From the NCBI GenBank assembly GCA_022605405.1, contig JABYQQ010000002.1, forward strand, positions 2,666,001 through 2,730,000: DNA of 64,000 bases, written 5' to 3'. The position numbers were made by a program, and so were the translations under genes. Each line of letters starts with the position of its first letter. The first letter of the stretch is position 1. The stretch comes from Earliella scabrosa. Lineage: Eukaryota; Basidiomycota; Agaricomycetes; Polyporales; Polyporaceae. This document shows positions 34,442 to 44,956 of the stretch, piece by piece. Under the pieces are notes generated by a model. It was not told the DNA's origin. It saw only the letters and a program-made list of their open reading frames with translations, and made no database searches.

Positions 34442-37063
34442 GGAACGCGGCACAGATGCCAATGTACATTGCAACTTGGTAAGCGCCTTTGCGGGTCTCC
34501 AGCGCGTCGCCGCCTACTCATTCCGCCTCCAGACGGCTGATTTGTGTGTGTAGTAAGGGGTTCCTCCCGTATGTGTCATTCTTGAATTGCAAGAGTAATC
34601 ATGAACATGGGTACATATCAAGCAGAATACTGCTCAGGAGCTCCAGGCTCCGGACAAGCTGACATTCAAATGGCGACTGGGACGCGGAGGCTGTGTTCAA
34701 CGTTAAAGATGCATGATGGCGGTTGCAAGCGAGAGGCGGTAGGCGGATGTAGGACGTGACAAGGAACGAATGTTCTATGGCGTCACAGCGAACAAGCCGC
34801 CGTCACGCCGGTTGTTCCACGGTCCACGGAACGCGGAACATGGCGTCCGGAGAACACATCTCCCAGCGGACGGAACTATCTGCCCGCGCTCCCGCGCACG
34901 TCGATGCGGGGGCGTTCCATGCGCACGTTCCCGATCGTGCAGCGTGCGAGAGAGAGAGAGAGCGACTGGTGGAACCGCGAAGCGCTCGCGCGGGGAGCGC
35001 GTACGTCCCGAGCAACATCGAGTATGCGCGCGGCGCAACGGGCTGGCGGTCGTGGAGGATGCGCTGTAGCTGCTGGTCCGGATGGACCTTGTCAGTAGTG
35101 TCCTGCTTGTCGTAGATAGGAGAGCGCTGACTAGGGATTGTAGCTGGTGTTTGGAGTCGAATCCTACATTGCGTGCCTGTTCCTCCCCCCTGTGCGTGTG
35201 CTTCTTATCATGACACATGGCTGCACAGTGTACATACTTAGTCACTCAACACTTCACAGATCCACCCGCGCTGCCGCCTCGTCGGCCAGAAGATGAACCA
35301 CTCCCGCACGTACATACCCCAGATGAGCTGAGTCCTGCTTCGACTCATCTGGGGCCGTCTCGCCTTGTGCTGAGCGGAATCGTCGCACTAGGGCGCACTC
35401 GGGATTGTGGGGCTTGTCGCGGCCATCTACCCGATCGAGTCGCCCGGGAGTTATCAGCGTTATGGGCGTACGCTGCTGCCGTGAAAGGGGCGCGCCTTGG
35501 CGGCGGAGAACGCAGGCTTGTCTCAGTGTCCGACTCTGAGTCACCAGGGCTTGCGATCTTCAGATGGCGAGCCGTCCCAGATGTCAATGAGCGCACAACT
35601 CTTTCTCGATCGTCGGGTATGAAGTTGTACCCGAAGGGCCACCTGTCCTCAGGCTCTCTCCTATCCTCCTATCGAACACATCCTGCCCCATCGGGAATAG
35701 CACCTATACCGTCTGTGTGTACCCGGAGACTGGTGCTACACGGTCTTCGACACGTACCGAAGCCTGTGCCGCGGGTCGCAAACGATAGGCCAGGCCGTGC
35801 TCCACGGGCAGCGCACGGAAGCGCACACTCGAGCGCTCTCCCAAACCGATAGTGGTGGCACCAGATGGTGTCAGGATCCTGACTCAAGGTGGTGATGGGC
35901 ATTTGGTAGTCTTCGATCAGCGTGAGGACGGTGTCTGTCGCCCACACGTCGAAATATTGAAAGTCCACCTGCCCGCGCGTATCCCATCTTGTCGCCGATC
36001 GTCGCCGAGTATGCGTCCGAGAACGCTTAAGCTCCTCCCGCCATCTTCCCTCTCCACGAGCTCTCGGAACGGATGCCTACTGTCACCGCAAAACCCGCGC
36101 TCGCGCGAACATGACGTTGCTCCGCTCCCAAGGTCAAAGACGCCGAAGGACCAGATGTGGCAGGAGAGGTCTGACGTCGTGATCCTTCTGCAGCTGCCCT
36201 CTGCCCTCGACGGTCGACTTATCGCGAAGGTCATGCGAACGATGCGCTCAACGGACCGACATCGTCACTTCCGAGACGGTCAGGTTGAAGAAGATGGAAG
36301 CGAGCGGCAACGTGGCATCGACTCGCATGGGCTAGAGATTCAACGCAAGCACGATGAGGTTGAGAGTGCTGCGGAGCATACATGCCTGGGCGGCATTCAC
36401 ATGATCAGCCAAAGCATTCTAATGGACTTCGGAATCGTAGTTAGTCGAGGACATAACTCTAGCCTCGGCTGGCCAGCGGTCGTTCGCGCAGTACAGTCGC
36501 GCGCCAGCGCAAAAGACCGGTGCTCGAGTGCTGCATGCATAGTTGAGAGCATGACTAGTTGTCTTGAAGTTGGGGGATTAGCCGGGGCAAGGAGACCACG
36601 TCGGATGCATCCGAGTGACATGCAGGAGCCGATTGAGATCGACGAGACGCTCGCGTACGCATTGCACGCGCCCTCCTTCTCCTTCGCACTACGGCTGCCT
36701 CTCAGGCAAAGACGACCCCATACCATTAAATAAGCTCCGCTTGGTATGCGGAATCTTGGTTGATCAGCAAGCCATCATGGATACGATATTTCGGAATTGC
36801 GACCTGCAACGAAACTGTACGCATCCTCCCCTCATCGCCAATCGTTCACCGCAACTGCAGCCGCTCAATTGGGCCGTACATCTCGGCAGATCGGGGTGCA
36901 TAGGGCCGAGATTGAGCCACGCGACAAGACAATGCAGCGAGTCTCGCCGCACTGTCTCGGAGTGGCACAGTATGACCTATGAACCCGTTGTCTGGCGGCT
37001 GCTGCCCGTCTTCACGGTCTCTCTCTTCCTGCACGCCACTGCTTGCTGCTGATACCCTTCGAT
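34442..37063. other. No supported gene; decayed coding sequence possible
   Basis: Several long frames (plus 35217-35852, plus 35852-36733, minus 35669-35968) are open, but I recognise no family and found no splice chain. A 15-base GA microsatellite lies at 34948-34962. The minus frame contains ITTSDLSCHIWSFGVF, faintly like a kinase subdomain IX, which I do not consider sufficient. Confidence 0.35.
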
Positions 37064-38532
37064 ATGTCCTACCTGAGCGCTGAAGAAGCGGTCAACAGAG
37101 CTATGACCAGAGAAGATGAAGTTCTTGCCGTGGGTAGAGCAATGGATGACGAACTCATGCAGTGGGTGTCTTTGTCCTATCCCTAAGCCTTGTCGCTCCA
37201 ATACACCCACAACGTAGCATGTGCAATACTTTCAATCTACCAGCCGATACTTCTAAGTGGGCTGTAGCCCTTGCTGCACGTCTCGAGGATCAATCTCTTT
37301 GTCACACCGAAGACGTCGTCTATCTCCTACGACTCAACTCTCATGACTTAAGGATGTTTCATGCCCGTCCTCAGAGCAAGAAGTTCGGTTCGCTGCAAAA
37401 CACAGGTAGCGTGAATCAGGAAGCCGAGACTGCCCGCGAGTCCCAACCAGCCCGTGAAGCTACCGGTACGTCGTCATTGCGTACCTTCGATACATATACC
37501 CTCACTCACTACATCTATTCACAGGCAGTAAAACAATCCCCTGTGCCACGACCAAACTGGTGTCGCTAATGACTCAGGCTACAAAAAGTACCATCGAGGC
37601 CAAGTCTCTGCAAGCTGAGGTATGCTAGACTTGCTGTCAACTCACTGCAACCTGACAAAAAGTCCCTAGTTTGATCGCCTCGAACGCAGTCTTCGGGCAA
37701 ACTCCGCGCTTGCTGCTACCGACATCCTTTTGATCCGTAGCCACAAACCCGCGGCTGGTTGTATAGATAAGCTGCACAGCGACGTGGCTAAGGCTTCGGC
37801 CATGTTTAGAGGTTTCAAAGATTGCTTTTACCTACTTTCCGACGAGGCGAGTGCTATCAGCAGTAGCCTTCCGTGAGGCTTGTGTACTCACAAAACCGCA
37901 CAGGGCGAGCTTGAGAAATGCATCAAGAACGTGCGCGCTCGGTCCATTCCGGCGCGAAAGTGGTTGCGCGAAGTTGAGCCGCAAGTCGAGATTCTCCGTC
38001 GTTTGGCGATACAGCGCGAAGCAATTATGAGTAAAGCGAACACGATTGGGGAAGATCTCGCCATCACCTGGTTCTCTTTGCCAGAAGGCAGGGTACGTAA
38101 GGCAGCGTACGACAAGGAAGTAGCGAAGTTTCGTCCGCTTCTGAGTCGCATCAGGAAACAAGAGAAGGAGCAGGGAGAGGCGCTACTGAAGCTGAAGGTA
38201 AGCACATCCTGCGTCACCTGCTCTCATATACTCATTGTCCTTGCTGCTGCAGGAGCTGCACCAGCTTGCGCTAGCAGGGGAAGAGACAGTGCCGGTAGCC
38301 GATGATGGTTCCAAGGAGGTCACCCTCCTCATGCTGGTAACCGCCTTCGAAACCTATGGTCGGTTGACTGACCGTTGCCGAGAAATCATCGATGTGCGTA
38401 CAGTCCTGTTCAGCAGTAATAAGTATACCAGCGATGTTAGCTGACCTCTCATACCAGGCATCTCAGCCTATCATTCGTACTTTGAGAGAGTACATTGGTG
38501 TACTTAGACTCACAAGCAGCGGACATCGCTAA
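37064..38532 (+). CDS. Seven-exon helical/coiled-coil protein, hypothetical
   Basis: Exons 37064-37161, 37218-37465, 37525-37619, 37670-37846, 37904-38197, 38253-38393 and 38458-38532 join in phase to give 375 residues. The start is MSYLSAEEAV. The protein is mostly charged alpha helix with heptad-like stretches (FDRLERSLRANSALAATDIL; VEPQVEILRRLAIQREAI; KFRPLLSRIRKQEKEQGEAL), so a coiled-coil, dimerising protein is likely. No catalytic motif, signal peptide or membrane segment is visible. The intron 37847-37903 uses a GC donor (GAG|GCGAGT...CACAG); no GT donor there keeps phase. I do not recognise the family. It is one of the few undamaged genes in the right half of the window. Confidence 0.8.
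37847..37903 (+). other. GC-AG intron
   Basis: Flanked by exons ending GACGAG and starting GGCGAGCTT. GC at the donor, within the GC-donor-like context AG|GCGAGT, is the only choice that keeps the downstream helical frame open; the GT further in would leave a 31-nt intron and the wrong phase. Confidence 0.6.
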
Positions 38533-40217
38533 GCCCGCGTCGAACGTACACCGTAGTATATCTTGTATCTGTCATGACCGAGCATAGTCCCCGCACGTGG
38601 CTTTGACCGTCAGACGATTCACTCGCGACATACATACCTCACCGTAAGTACTGCGAGGATGATCTCGGTGCCTAGTGCCTGTTCGACCGCAGCCACGGAT
38701 GCGGGCGGAGTCGGCGCCAGGCCACTTGCGGTGGCACAGCGAGATGCAGTTCGGGATGGAGATTCACGTCAGTATTCAGCTCGATGGGGGCGCTCGCGTA
38801 CAAAGCCTACATGTCTTGACAAGTGATGTTGACTCTGCCTTGACTTAGGGGTGTCGGAGGCCGGCGTTAGCGTCGTGAGCTGCAGCGACCATCAGCAACG
38901 GTTACGCGGCCCTCGTATTCGGCAGGACGAATTGCAATCGCACAATGTAGCCGCTATCGCTCGCGCCATATCGGTTCGCGTACCCCCGTAGGGGTGGCAG
39001 TCGCTGTCGGTCACAGGTACCAGGCAATAGGGCGAGGCGCCTGGCCGCAAGTATATCGTGCACGGTAACAGGTAGACATACATGCTAGAAGTTTGTTCAT
39101 TCTCTCCTCGCCGTCCTCCGGGCCAAGCTCAAGCTCATCTTCCTACTGCGCCGTCGTCACCGGTTGTGAATTACTGATCATCGTCTGTTGACTCGTCCAT
39201 GATGTCGTCGTGTGGAAGCCGGATGATGCCGCGGTGAGGAAGCGATGGTCTCGGGGATCGATCGCATGTTGCACCGGGTTGTATGTGGTCGCCGCGAAGA
39301 ACTGAGTGGGGAAATATGAACTCGAGCGGCTCATTGTCTAGCGCGGCGAAAGCGAGTCAGTAAGAGCGGAGATGCTCCAAGCCGTCCGGAGGCCTGGTGT
39401 CGAGATTGTACCAGCGTACCAATATGACATGGAGGAGTTCCGGTCTGGAAGCCCAGGGAAGCCCGGCAGGCGCCGATGGGCCTTGACGTGAAAGATCGCA
39501 ACGACACGGGCGTAGATTCGCCTGTCGTAAGTCATGCAATTCACTCGCATACCCTTGTGCTGCGATTGCGATCAATGGGAACGGTCCTGCGCTGCACGTG
39601 GATCTGTTCCTGGTGGATAGGACGTCCGGCGATCGCCTAGAGTCGCTTACGAATGTGTGTGTAGAGCTACGGCATGCCACCTTGTACGAGGGATTGGTGG
39701 TATTGTCGGCCAGGAAGTCGGGGATGTTGATGGGGTGCGCCTGCTCCTTCGCAGAGGATGCGGCGAGGAGACGTCGAATGGAAGCTGCACAAGGATTTGC
39801 AAAGCGCGCTGCGGAGCTCCGGGGAGCGCTCTTCTGTTTTTGTCTCTTCCGACGGGACCTGCGCATCGCGCAGCGGTCTCGGATAGACTTCGCGCCGCTC
39901 GTGTCGTGCGATTCGTCATACGAACTCGACGCAATTCTGGCCCTGACGAAGCTTGACACGTCGGTGCGCAATCGAGGCGCAGCCTCGCCCACGCCTGCGT
40001 GTCGCCGTCCTCGCGCTCGGTTGGCACGCGGACGTCCTAGCCGAGGTAGTGGGTGTCGAGCTCGAGCTCGTTCAGACTCTCGTGCATGCCGTGCTCCACC
40101 AGCGCATCCGCGAGCGCAAACTCCCCGCCGACGATCTCGGAATGCCTGAGGAGCGGCCGTTCGCTAGGCGCGCGGGGGGTTGCGAGGGAAGGCGGGTCGG
40201 AGCGTAGCGTGGCGGTC
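38533..40217. other. No supported intact gene
   Basis: Downstream of the coiled-coil gene. Minus frames at 39357-39992 and around 40000-40200 may be the decayed leucine-rich C-terminal part of the F-box relic (e.g. SLNELELDTHYLG), but phases are broken. Confidence 0.35.
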
Positions 40218-40614
40218 TCAAGCTAGCGCGCGCGGGAGGAGACAGTCGAGCGCCGTGAAGCCGAATCCATGGAGGGAGAGCGCGCGGAGGTGCGGGAGCT
40301 TGAGCCAGACGGGGACGGTGTCCCAGACCGGCTCCTTGTGTTGGCCGCTCCATTCCAGCGTGAGCGAGCGGACGTGCGGCGCGAGGTCCGGGTTCGCGTT
40401 CAGCAGGTCCAACAAGCGGGTCAGCCGCGGGGGTTGTGTAGACCGCTTTCCGGCGATCATGGGGAGCGTCACGTCCTGCCAGGCGAGAGCGCGACAGGTA
40501 GTGAGCACTGAGCAGCGCGCGACATGTGAGAGCGCAATTGGACAGGGCGCGGATGTCGTCGCGGAGGAAGCCGAATACAAGCTCGATGGTTTCGATGGGA
40601 AGGATAGGGGGCGT
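40218..40614 (-). pseudogene. F-box protein relic
   Basis: One minus frame gives a good F-box: LPIETIELVFGFLRDDIRAL followed by NCALTCRALL. The expected continuation is in a different frame: ALAWQDVTLPMIAGKR, LTRLLDLLNANPDLAPHVRS and LPHLRALSLHGFGF, typical of Agaricomycete F-box proteins, which recruit substrates to SCF ubiquitin ligases through Skp1. The change of frame falls within about 20 nt around 40490, too short for an intron, so this copy carries a frameshift. The start is unclear because a 20-base poly-G tract lies just upstream. Either a sequencing/assembly error or a pseudogene; damage to neighbouring genes favours the latter. Confidence 0.6.
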
Positions 40615-40644
40615 AGTCGAAACAAGTCTACGGTGGACAAGGCA

Positions 40645-40664
40645 GGGGGGGGGGGGGGGGGGGG
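40645..40664. repeat. Poly-G tract, 20 bases
   Basis: An uninterrupted run of 20 G on the plus strand. On the minus strand it reads as poly-Pro in all frames. Such runs are mutation-prone and error-prone in sequencing. Confidence 0.95.
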
Positions 40665-40833
40665 TAACACCAGTATGGCCTTCAAGACGTATAGCATCTG
40701 AAGCCACATTCTGTGTTCGAAGATGGATGCTTAGACTGCGCGAGGATATGCTCACGCTCTGTGTCCGACCGTCGCCGGAGACCGTGGCCAGACCTCCCAA
40801 CGTGCACTCGAACGCGCGCTCGATCATCACCAC

Positions 40834-41935
40834 CGGTCGTTCGAATGAGTACTCTCATCCGTTGAATACAAACCCGGCGCCATCGCTGCGCCGCCAACAC
40901 TAGTTCAGAACGAGCACGGCGTGGCGGAACCTAGGCGGACTCGCGGACCATCCACACGTCATCTACTGCAGAGTCAGGTCAGCGTTCGTGCAGAGAACGG
41001 GAGACGTCGACGCTAACCCACCGCGGTAGCATGTACCCACCACAGTACAAGCGCGACAGAGCCCCGCATGTGAAATGGACGAGCTCGTCCCGCGACCGCC
41101 CACAGGGATAGGACGAGCGCGCGCTCCACTCCTCCCGCCCACCGCTCGCTGTTGAACATTGAGCATTTGGACATAGTCCCCCTCGGAAGAGGCGCACGCG
41201 TGCCCGGCGATCATCAGATCGAACCCTCATCCGTGGTCGTGTTCGATGAGATGGACACCATTAGACACCGCGTCTGGACCATGGCTGTAGAGATGGGGAA
41301 GGGGAAGGGATATCGGGCGGCCCAATGCGCGGACGCTTCCCGCGATCTGTCGATGGTGTCCACTGTCCACCATCCTTGTATTCCGTGTCCGCCCGTGCAA
41401 CGATGCCTCTCCATCTCGCGCAAATGCTGTGTCTGTAACATCAGCCAATCTCCGCGCACCGAAGCCACTCACCAGTGTGGATCGAACTTGTGTCTTGCGG
41501 TCGCGTGACGGGGATCACGGGGATATGCAATGCATTGCTACGGAGCGAGCGCATGGGTGCGCGCGGAACGGCGACGAGGCAGTAGGCAGTAAGGGGGTGC
41601 GTACGGCGTACAATACGCGCGAGGAGCGGGGAAGGATGCCGTACAGGGCAGCGAGAGCAGAGGAGCAAGAGCGCAACAACGCAAAGAGCGTATTAAGCGA
41701 CAGGAAGGTAGAGATGAACCACGTATAGCATATAGTAACAAAGATACCAAGGTCGCCTCACGAACTTCTGGTTCGGGGGGTTCAACGCCAGCGCGAGGCA
41801 AAGAGGGGCAGGGGGTGAGCATAAAGGATGCTTGAGAGTAGCATGTAGCCATTATGCGGATGAGCGAGACGTCTCCGGTGCGGGTCTTCGCGTAGAGAAG
41901 TCGGCTACAAAAAGAAGAGCCAAGCGGGGACGTCT
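40834..41935. other. No supported gene
   Basis: Open frames on both strands of about 75-130 codons; none shows a convincing family. The plus frame 41152-41508 begins with MNIEHLDIVPLGRGARVPGD, which has a leucine-rich feel, but nothing around it supports a gene. Confidence 0.3.
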
Positions 41936-43020
41936 TCATGAGATCTCGACGAAGCTACGCCAGCTGCGCGATGACCGGTCGTCCTCCCGGAAGTCGATGA
42001 AGTTCGTCAACGGCGAGAGCAGGCTCTCAAAGGTACCTCTCCGATTCCTGCTCCGACTCCTGCTCCGCTTGGAACTGGGCGTCGACGAGAGCCGTTTCCA
42101 CGGGGCCGATGATGGCACCACGATATCCCCATGGGGGATGTCGAGGAGACCGGGTTTCACAGCATTTGGCGCAGGGGCAGAGATAGAGGTGGGAGGGAAA
42201 GCGATCATCTCGTCCAGGTCGAAGTCATCTTCATCGTCGCTCATCCTCATGAAGTTGCTTGGAGCGTTGCCGCTGCTTCCGTGCCACGCGGCCCTCCAGC
42301 GCGGCCAAACCTTGAGAACGGTTCACCTGCCGTGTGTGCGACGACGCGGTTTAGCGCATAGAAGGCCGCTGGCGAAGAGACGTGACTGCCGGCGCAGAGC
42401 GCGGAAGCTCTTGCGATGGGGAGTAGGACGAGCGGTGCGCTGGAGGAGAGGTAGGGGGCGAGAAAGCGACGTAGGACCGTTCGATAGGGGAGAGGAGAGG
42501 AGAGATGGGCGAGAGAACGGCAGGCTCAGAGTGGAGGGAACGATGCTGGGATGAAGACGGACTGCTCATGAGGGGGGAGAAGCACTTGGAGAACGTACGG
42601 CCGAGGTCGGCTGGGCGCGGGCGGCGATGAGGGACAGCGGGAAGCTGGGACGAGGGAGCGGGCTTCGCGCCAGGGTGACCTTCACGCGACGAGCGACGCA
42701 CGAGGCTTTTGCGAGGCAGGGCTACTAGACCCAGCTCGGAGAAGAAAGCGAAAGGCAAGGGGGGACTGTCGCCGCTCGTTAGTACACTGTACTCTGAACG
42801 AGTCAATCACGACGTACGAGACAGCGGCTGCAACGGGCGAACCGGGTGCGGAACGACCAAAGTGCGTAGTCGCGCGGGTAGTGATGGTGTCCTTGCGTCG
42901 AAGGCTCATGGAGCGCATAGATTGACTCTCGGTAAGGTCGAGAGAGAGGAAGGAGTTGTCGACCTCTACACGGCGGCGACGGGGAATGAAAGTGAAGAAG
43001 ACCGCGTCATCTTCTGAAGG
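41936..43020 (-). pseudogene. Ser/Pro-rich conserved basidiomycete protein, frameshifted
   Basis: The last block reads NFMRMSDDEDDFDL...GTFESLLSPLTNFIDFREDD...SWRSFVEIS, a C-terminus I recall from many basidiomycete hypothetical proteins. The preceding block, QGLAALEGRVARKQRQRSK, is in another frame; removing one C between SK and NFM would join them. Further upstream FYALNRVVAHTA and a Ser/Pro-rich region (FSPLMSSPSSSQHRS) lie in yet other frames, and the frame holding the AALEGR block contains a TAA. At least two or three single-base shifts are needed, so this copy is probably broken. The acidic and basic patches hint at a nuclear or regulatory protein; function is unknown. A possible N-terminal block (VFFTFIPRRRRVEVDNSFLS) lies near 43000. 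Confidence 0.55.
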
Positions 43021-43579
43021 GAGTGCTCGTAGTTGCTGTCGATGCTCTCGTCGACCGGGAGGCTTTCGGGAGGCTCCCTCTGGCGCATTTCGAGTGAGGG
43101 ACGGCGGGAGGTATGAAATGTAGCACCGAGCTTCGGATCGTGACGCGCCCAAAAGGTAGGTATAGCAGTAAAACTGCATGAAGTCAGCACCCCAAAATGG
43201 CACGCCATATTCGTCGAGCCGTTGCACAAGATCACTGCCGTCGGGCACAAACAGCAGTTGCGATCTATGCAAGCCTCCCAGAGAGTGCGCTCTAATATTG
43301 TGATCAGCCCGTGATAAATGTCATAAGCTATAGCTATGGTGATTACGTAGCCGATTTAGTGTGGTCGACGTCGGGTCGAGGATCGCGTGGCCGTGTCCAT
43401 CTCCAATACCTGCGCTACATTCAGGATCGGCAAGCAGAGGCCTGCAGTACTGCTCACCTGCACCTCAACGTGCCAGGCCAAGGAATAATATCGCTCAATC
43501 AATGAGCCATTGTTGTGAACAACGTCTGAACGAACGGCCATGAGATGGGTTGCTCTCGGCACATCAAATCGTACGCTTA

Positions 43580-44070
43580 CAGGCGCGTGAGCTTGCGAAA
43601 CCTCTCGCAAACTCCCTCAGCAGACTGACGTACGACGAGACCCATTGCCCCGCCTCCCGCCGTGGGCTTGGTCATGGTGGGAAAGTCGATCTCCTGTGAG
43701 ACCACAACTGCCTCCTGCCAGTGGCACAACAGGCGCCTCCACCTCCACTGCGAGCTCCCGGGCGCGGTGCTTTACGCCCATCGCCTCAATCGTCCCTGCT
43801 CTGGGGCCCATCAACATCGGTGCGCGAACGCAGCATTCTCGGAGAGGAAGCCGTATCCGGGGTGTACCAGCGTCACGTCGCGCCATCCGCAGATTGCAAC
43901 GATCGCCTGTGTAACCCGGACCGCGCGTAGGCTGAGCCTGAGGAAAGGGCGCGCCAACGAAGACGACATGGGGCGCGGTCGCATCGGCACCGGTGTATAT
44001 CGCGATCGTACGGAGGATGTGGACAGCGAGCTCGCCGCGGTTCGCGACGAGCAGTTTGTGGCTCTTGAAG
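43580..44070 (-). pseudogene. Detached biotin-carboxylase N-terminus (urea carboxylase type)
   Basis: Minus-strand pieces in three frames give the N-terminal lobe and start of the ATP-grasp lobe of a biotin carboxylase: HKLLVANRGELAVHILRT, IAIYTGADATAPHV, then LVHPGYGFLSENAAFAHRC, then MGPRAGTIEAMGVKHRAREL, then IDFPTMTKPTAGGGAMGLVV (the glycine-rich ATP-binding loop). Each step needs a frame change and some residues are missing, so it is not functional. It plausibly complements the relic at 32453-34183, which starts where the biotin-carboxylase C-terminal part would be; the middle of the domain was not found. It lies on the opposite strand about 9 kb away, next to another detached gene end (44352-44641). 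Confidence 0.8.
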
Positions 44071-44351
44071 TCATAACGTGTGGTCAGGTTTGAACGCGGC
44101 GGGGGAAAAAGAAAGAGAATATATCGCACCTGGACACATCTGCGCTGGATGCAAATCCGATAGCATGGGAAGAGACACAATCTCATCTCAGCATGGTCCC
44201 AATTCAAACATTGACGTCGAGGATGGCTGGGATACACGCGACCGCCAATTGGGCAATTGGCGAAGTGCGTCGTCCTGTTCATGTGTTGTTGACAATCAAT
44301 GTCCCGGGCAGGTGCGGACTGTGCGCGGAAGGATTCAAGGAATGGTCGCGG

Positions 44352-44641
44352 CTATTCTTAGAGAGGGAGGGCGTGGGCGTCGAGCTGGAGCGCGTGAAGT
44401 ATGAGGTTGGGGAGTGGGCGGAGGCGGTGGAGGAGGCGTGGGTGAGGGGGAGGGAGGCGAAGGCGAGGAAGAGGAAGAGGAGGGAGGGCGAGACGGGGAG
44501 GAGGGAGGAGGGGAGGGAGATGGCGAGGTATGTTGTGGATTGGGTCGAGCGGTGGCAGGATGGGGTGGCGAGCGTGGGTGCGAATGGTGAGACGAAACTT
44601 GGAGGACACGAGGAGGACGAAATGGGTGCAGAGCCGAACTG
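44352..44641 (+). pseudogene. Detached C-terminus of a glycosyltransferase-like gene
   Basis: The plus frame reads LFLEREGVGVELERVKYEVG, EWAEAVEEAWVRGREAKARK, a Lys/Arg/Glu-rich helix, ARYVVDWVERWQDG, and stops at 44641. This is the expected continuation of the glycosyltransferase-like gene at 52651-54575, which loses its normal sequence after EEHGLR at about 54521. Sequence before 44352 does not continue the homology. The coding strand is a long polypurine run (about 44400-44530). The gene is therefore split, or there were two copies that each lost part. Confidence 0.7.
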
Positions 44642-44956
44642 AGTTCGGCGTTGGACTTGTAATTTTGCAGTTGGACGATGGACCAAAGCACCACTAGATA
44701 TCATAGAAACTCACCTCTTGTAACGGTCCACATCGACTGTAGACCGTTGTTCCTCGGTGCGTAGAGAATTAGACGACAGCTGTATTCGTACGTAGTAGTG
44801 TGGTCGAAGTCCCCTCGAGTCGTTTCTGCGCCCGCGCGAGATGCCAGGTCGACGCGCGCATCGCGCGCCTGCGGGTTGAAGTTCCTTCTTTACCTCCACT
44901 ATCCTCACGTGCAACCCCGGAATCCCGTCTTCTGCGTAAGCTGGCTTGTCTGTATC

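Noticed and set aside
35900..36234. Protein-kinase-like motif DLSCHIWSFGVF on the minus strand
   Set aside because: Only one short resemblance; no glycine loop, catalytic HRD or DFG region could be found in phase nearby.
41400..41520. tRNA-like sequence (GTTCGATCC context on the minus strand)
   Set aside because: The would-be T-arm stem does not pair and no matching D or anticodon arm is present.
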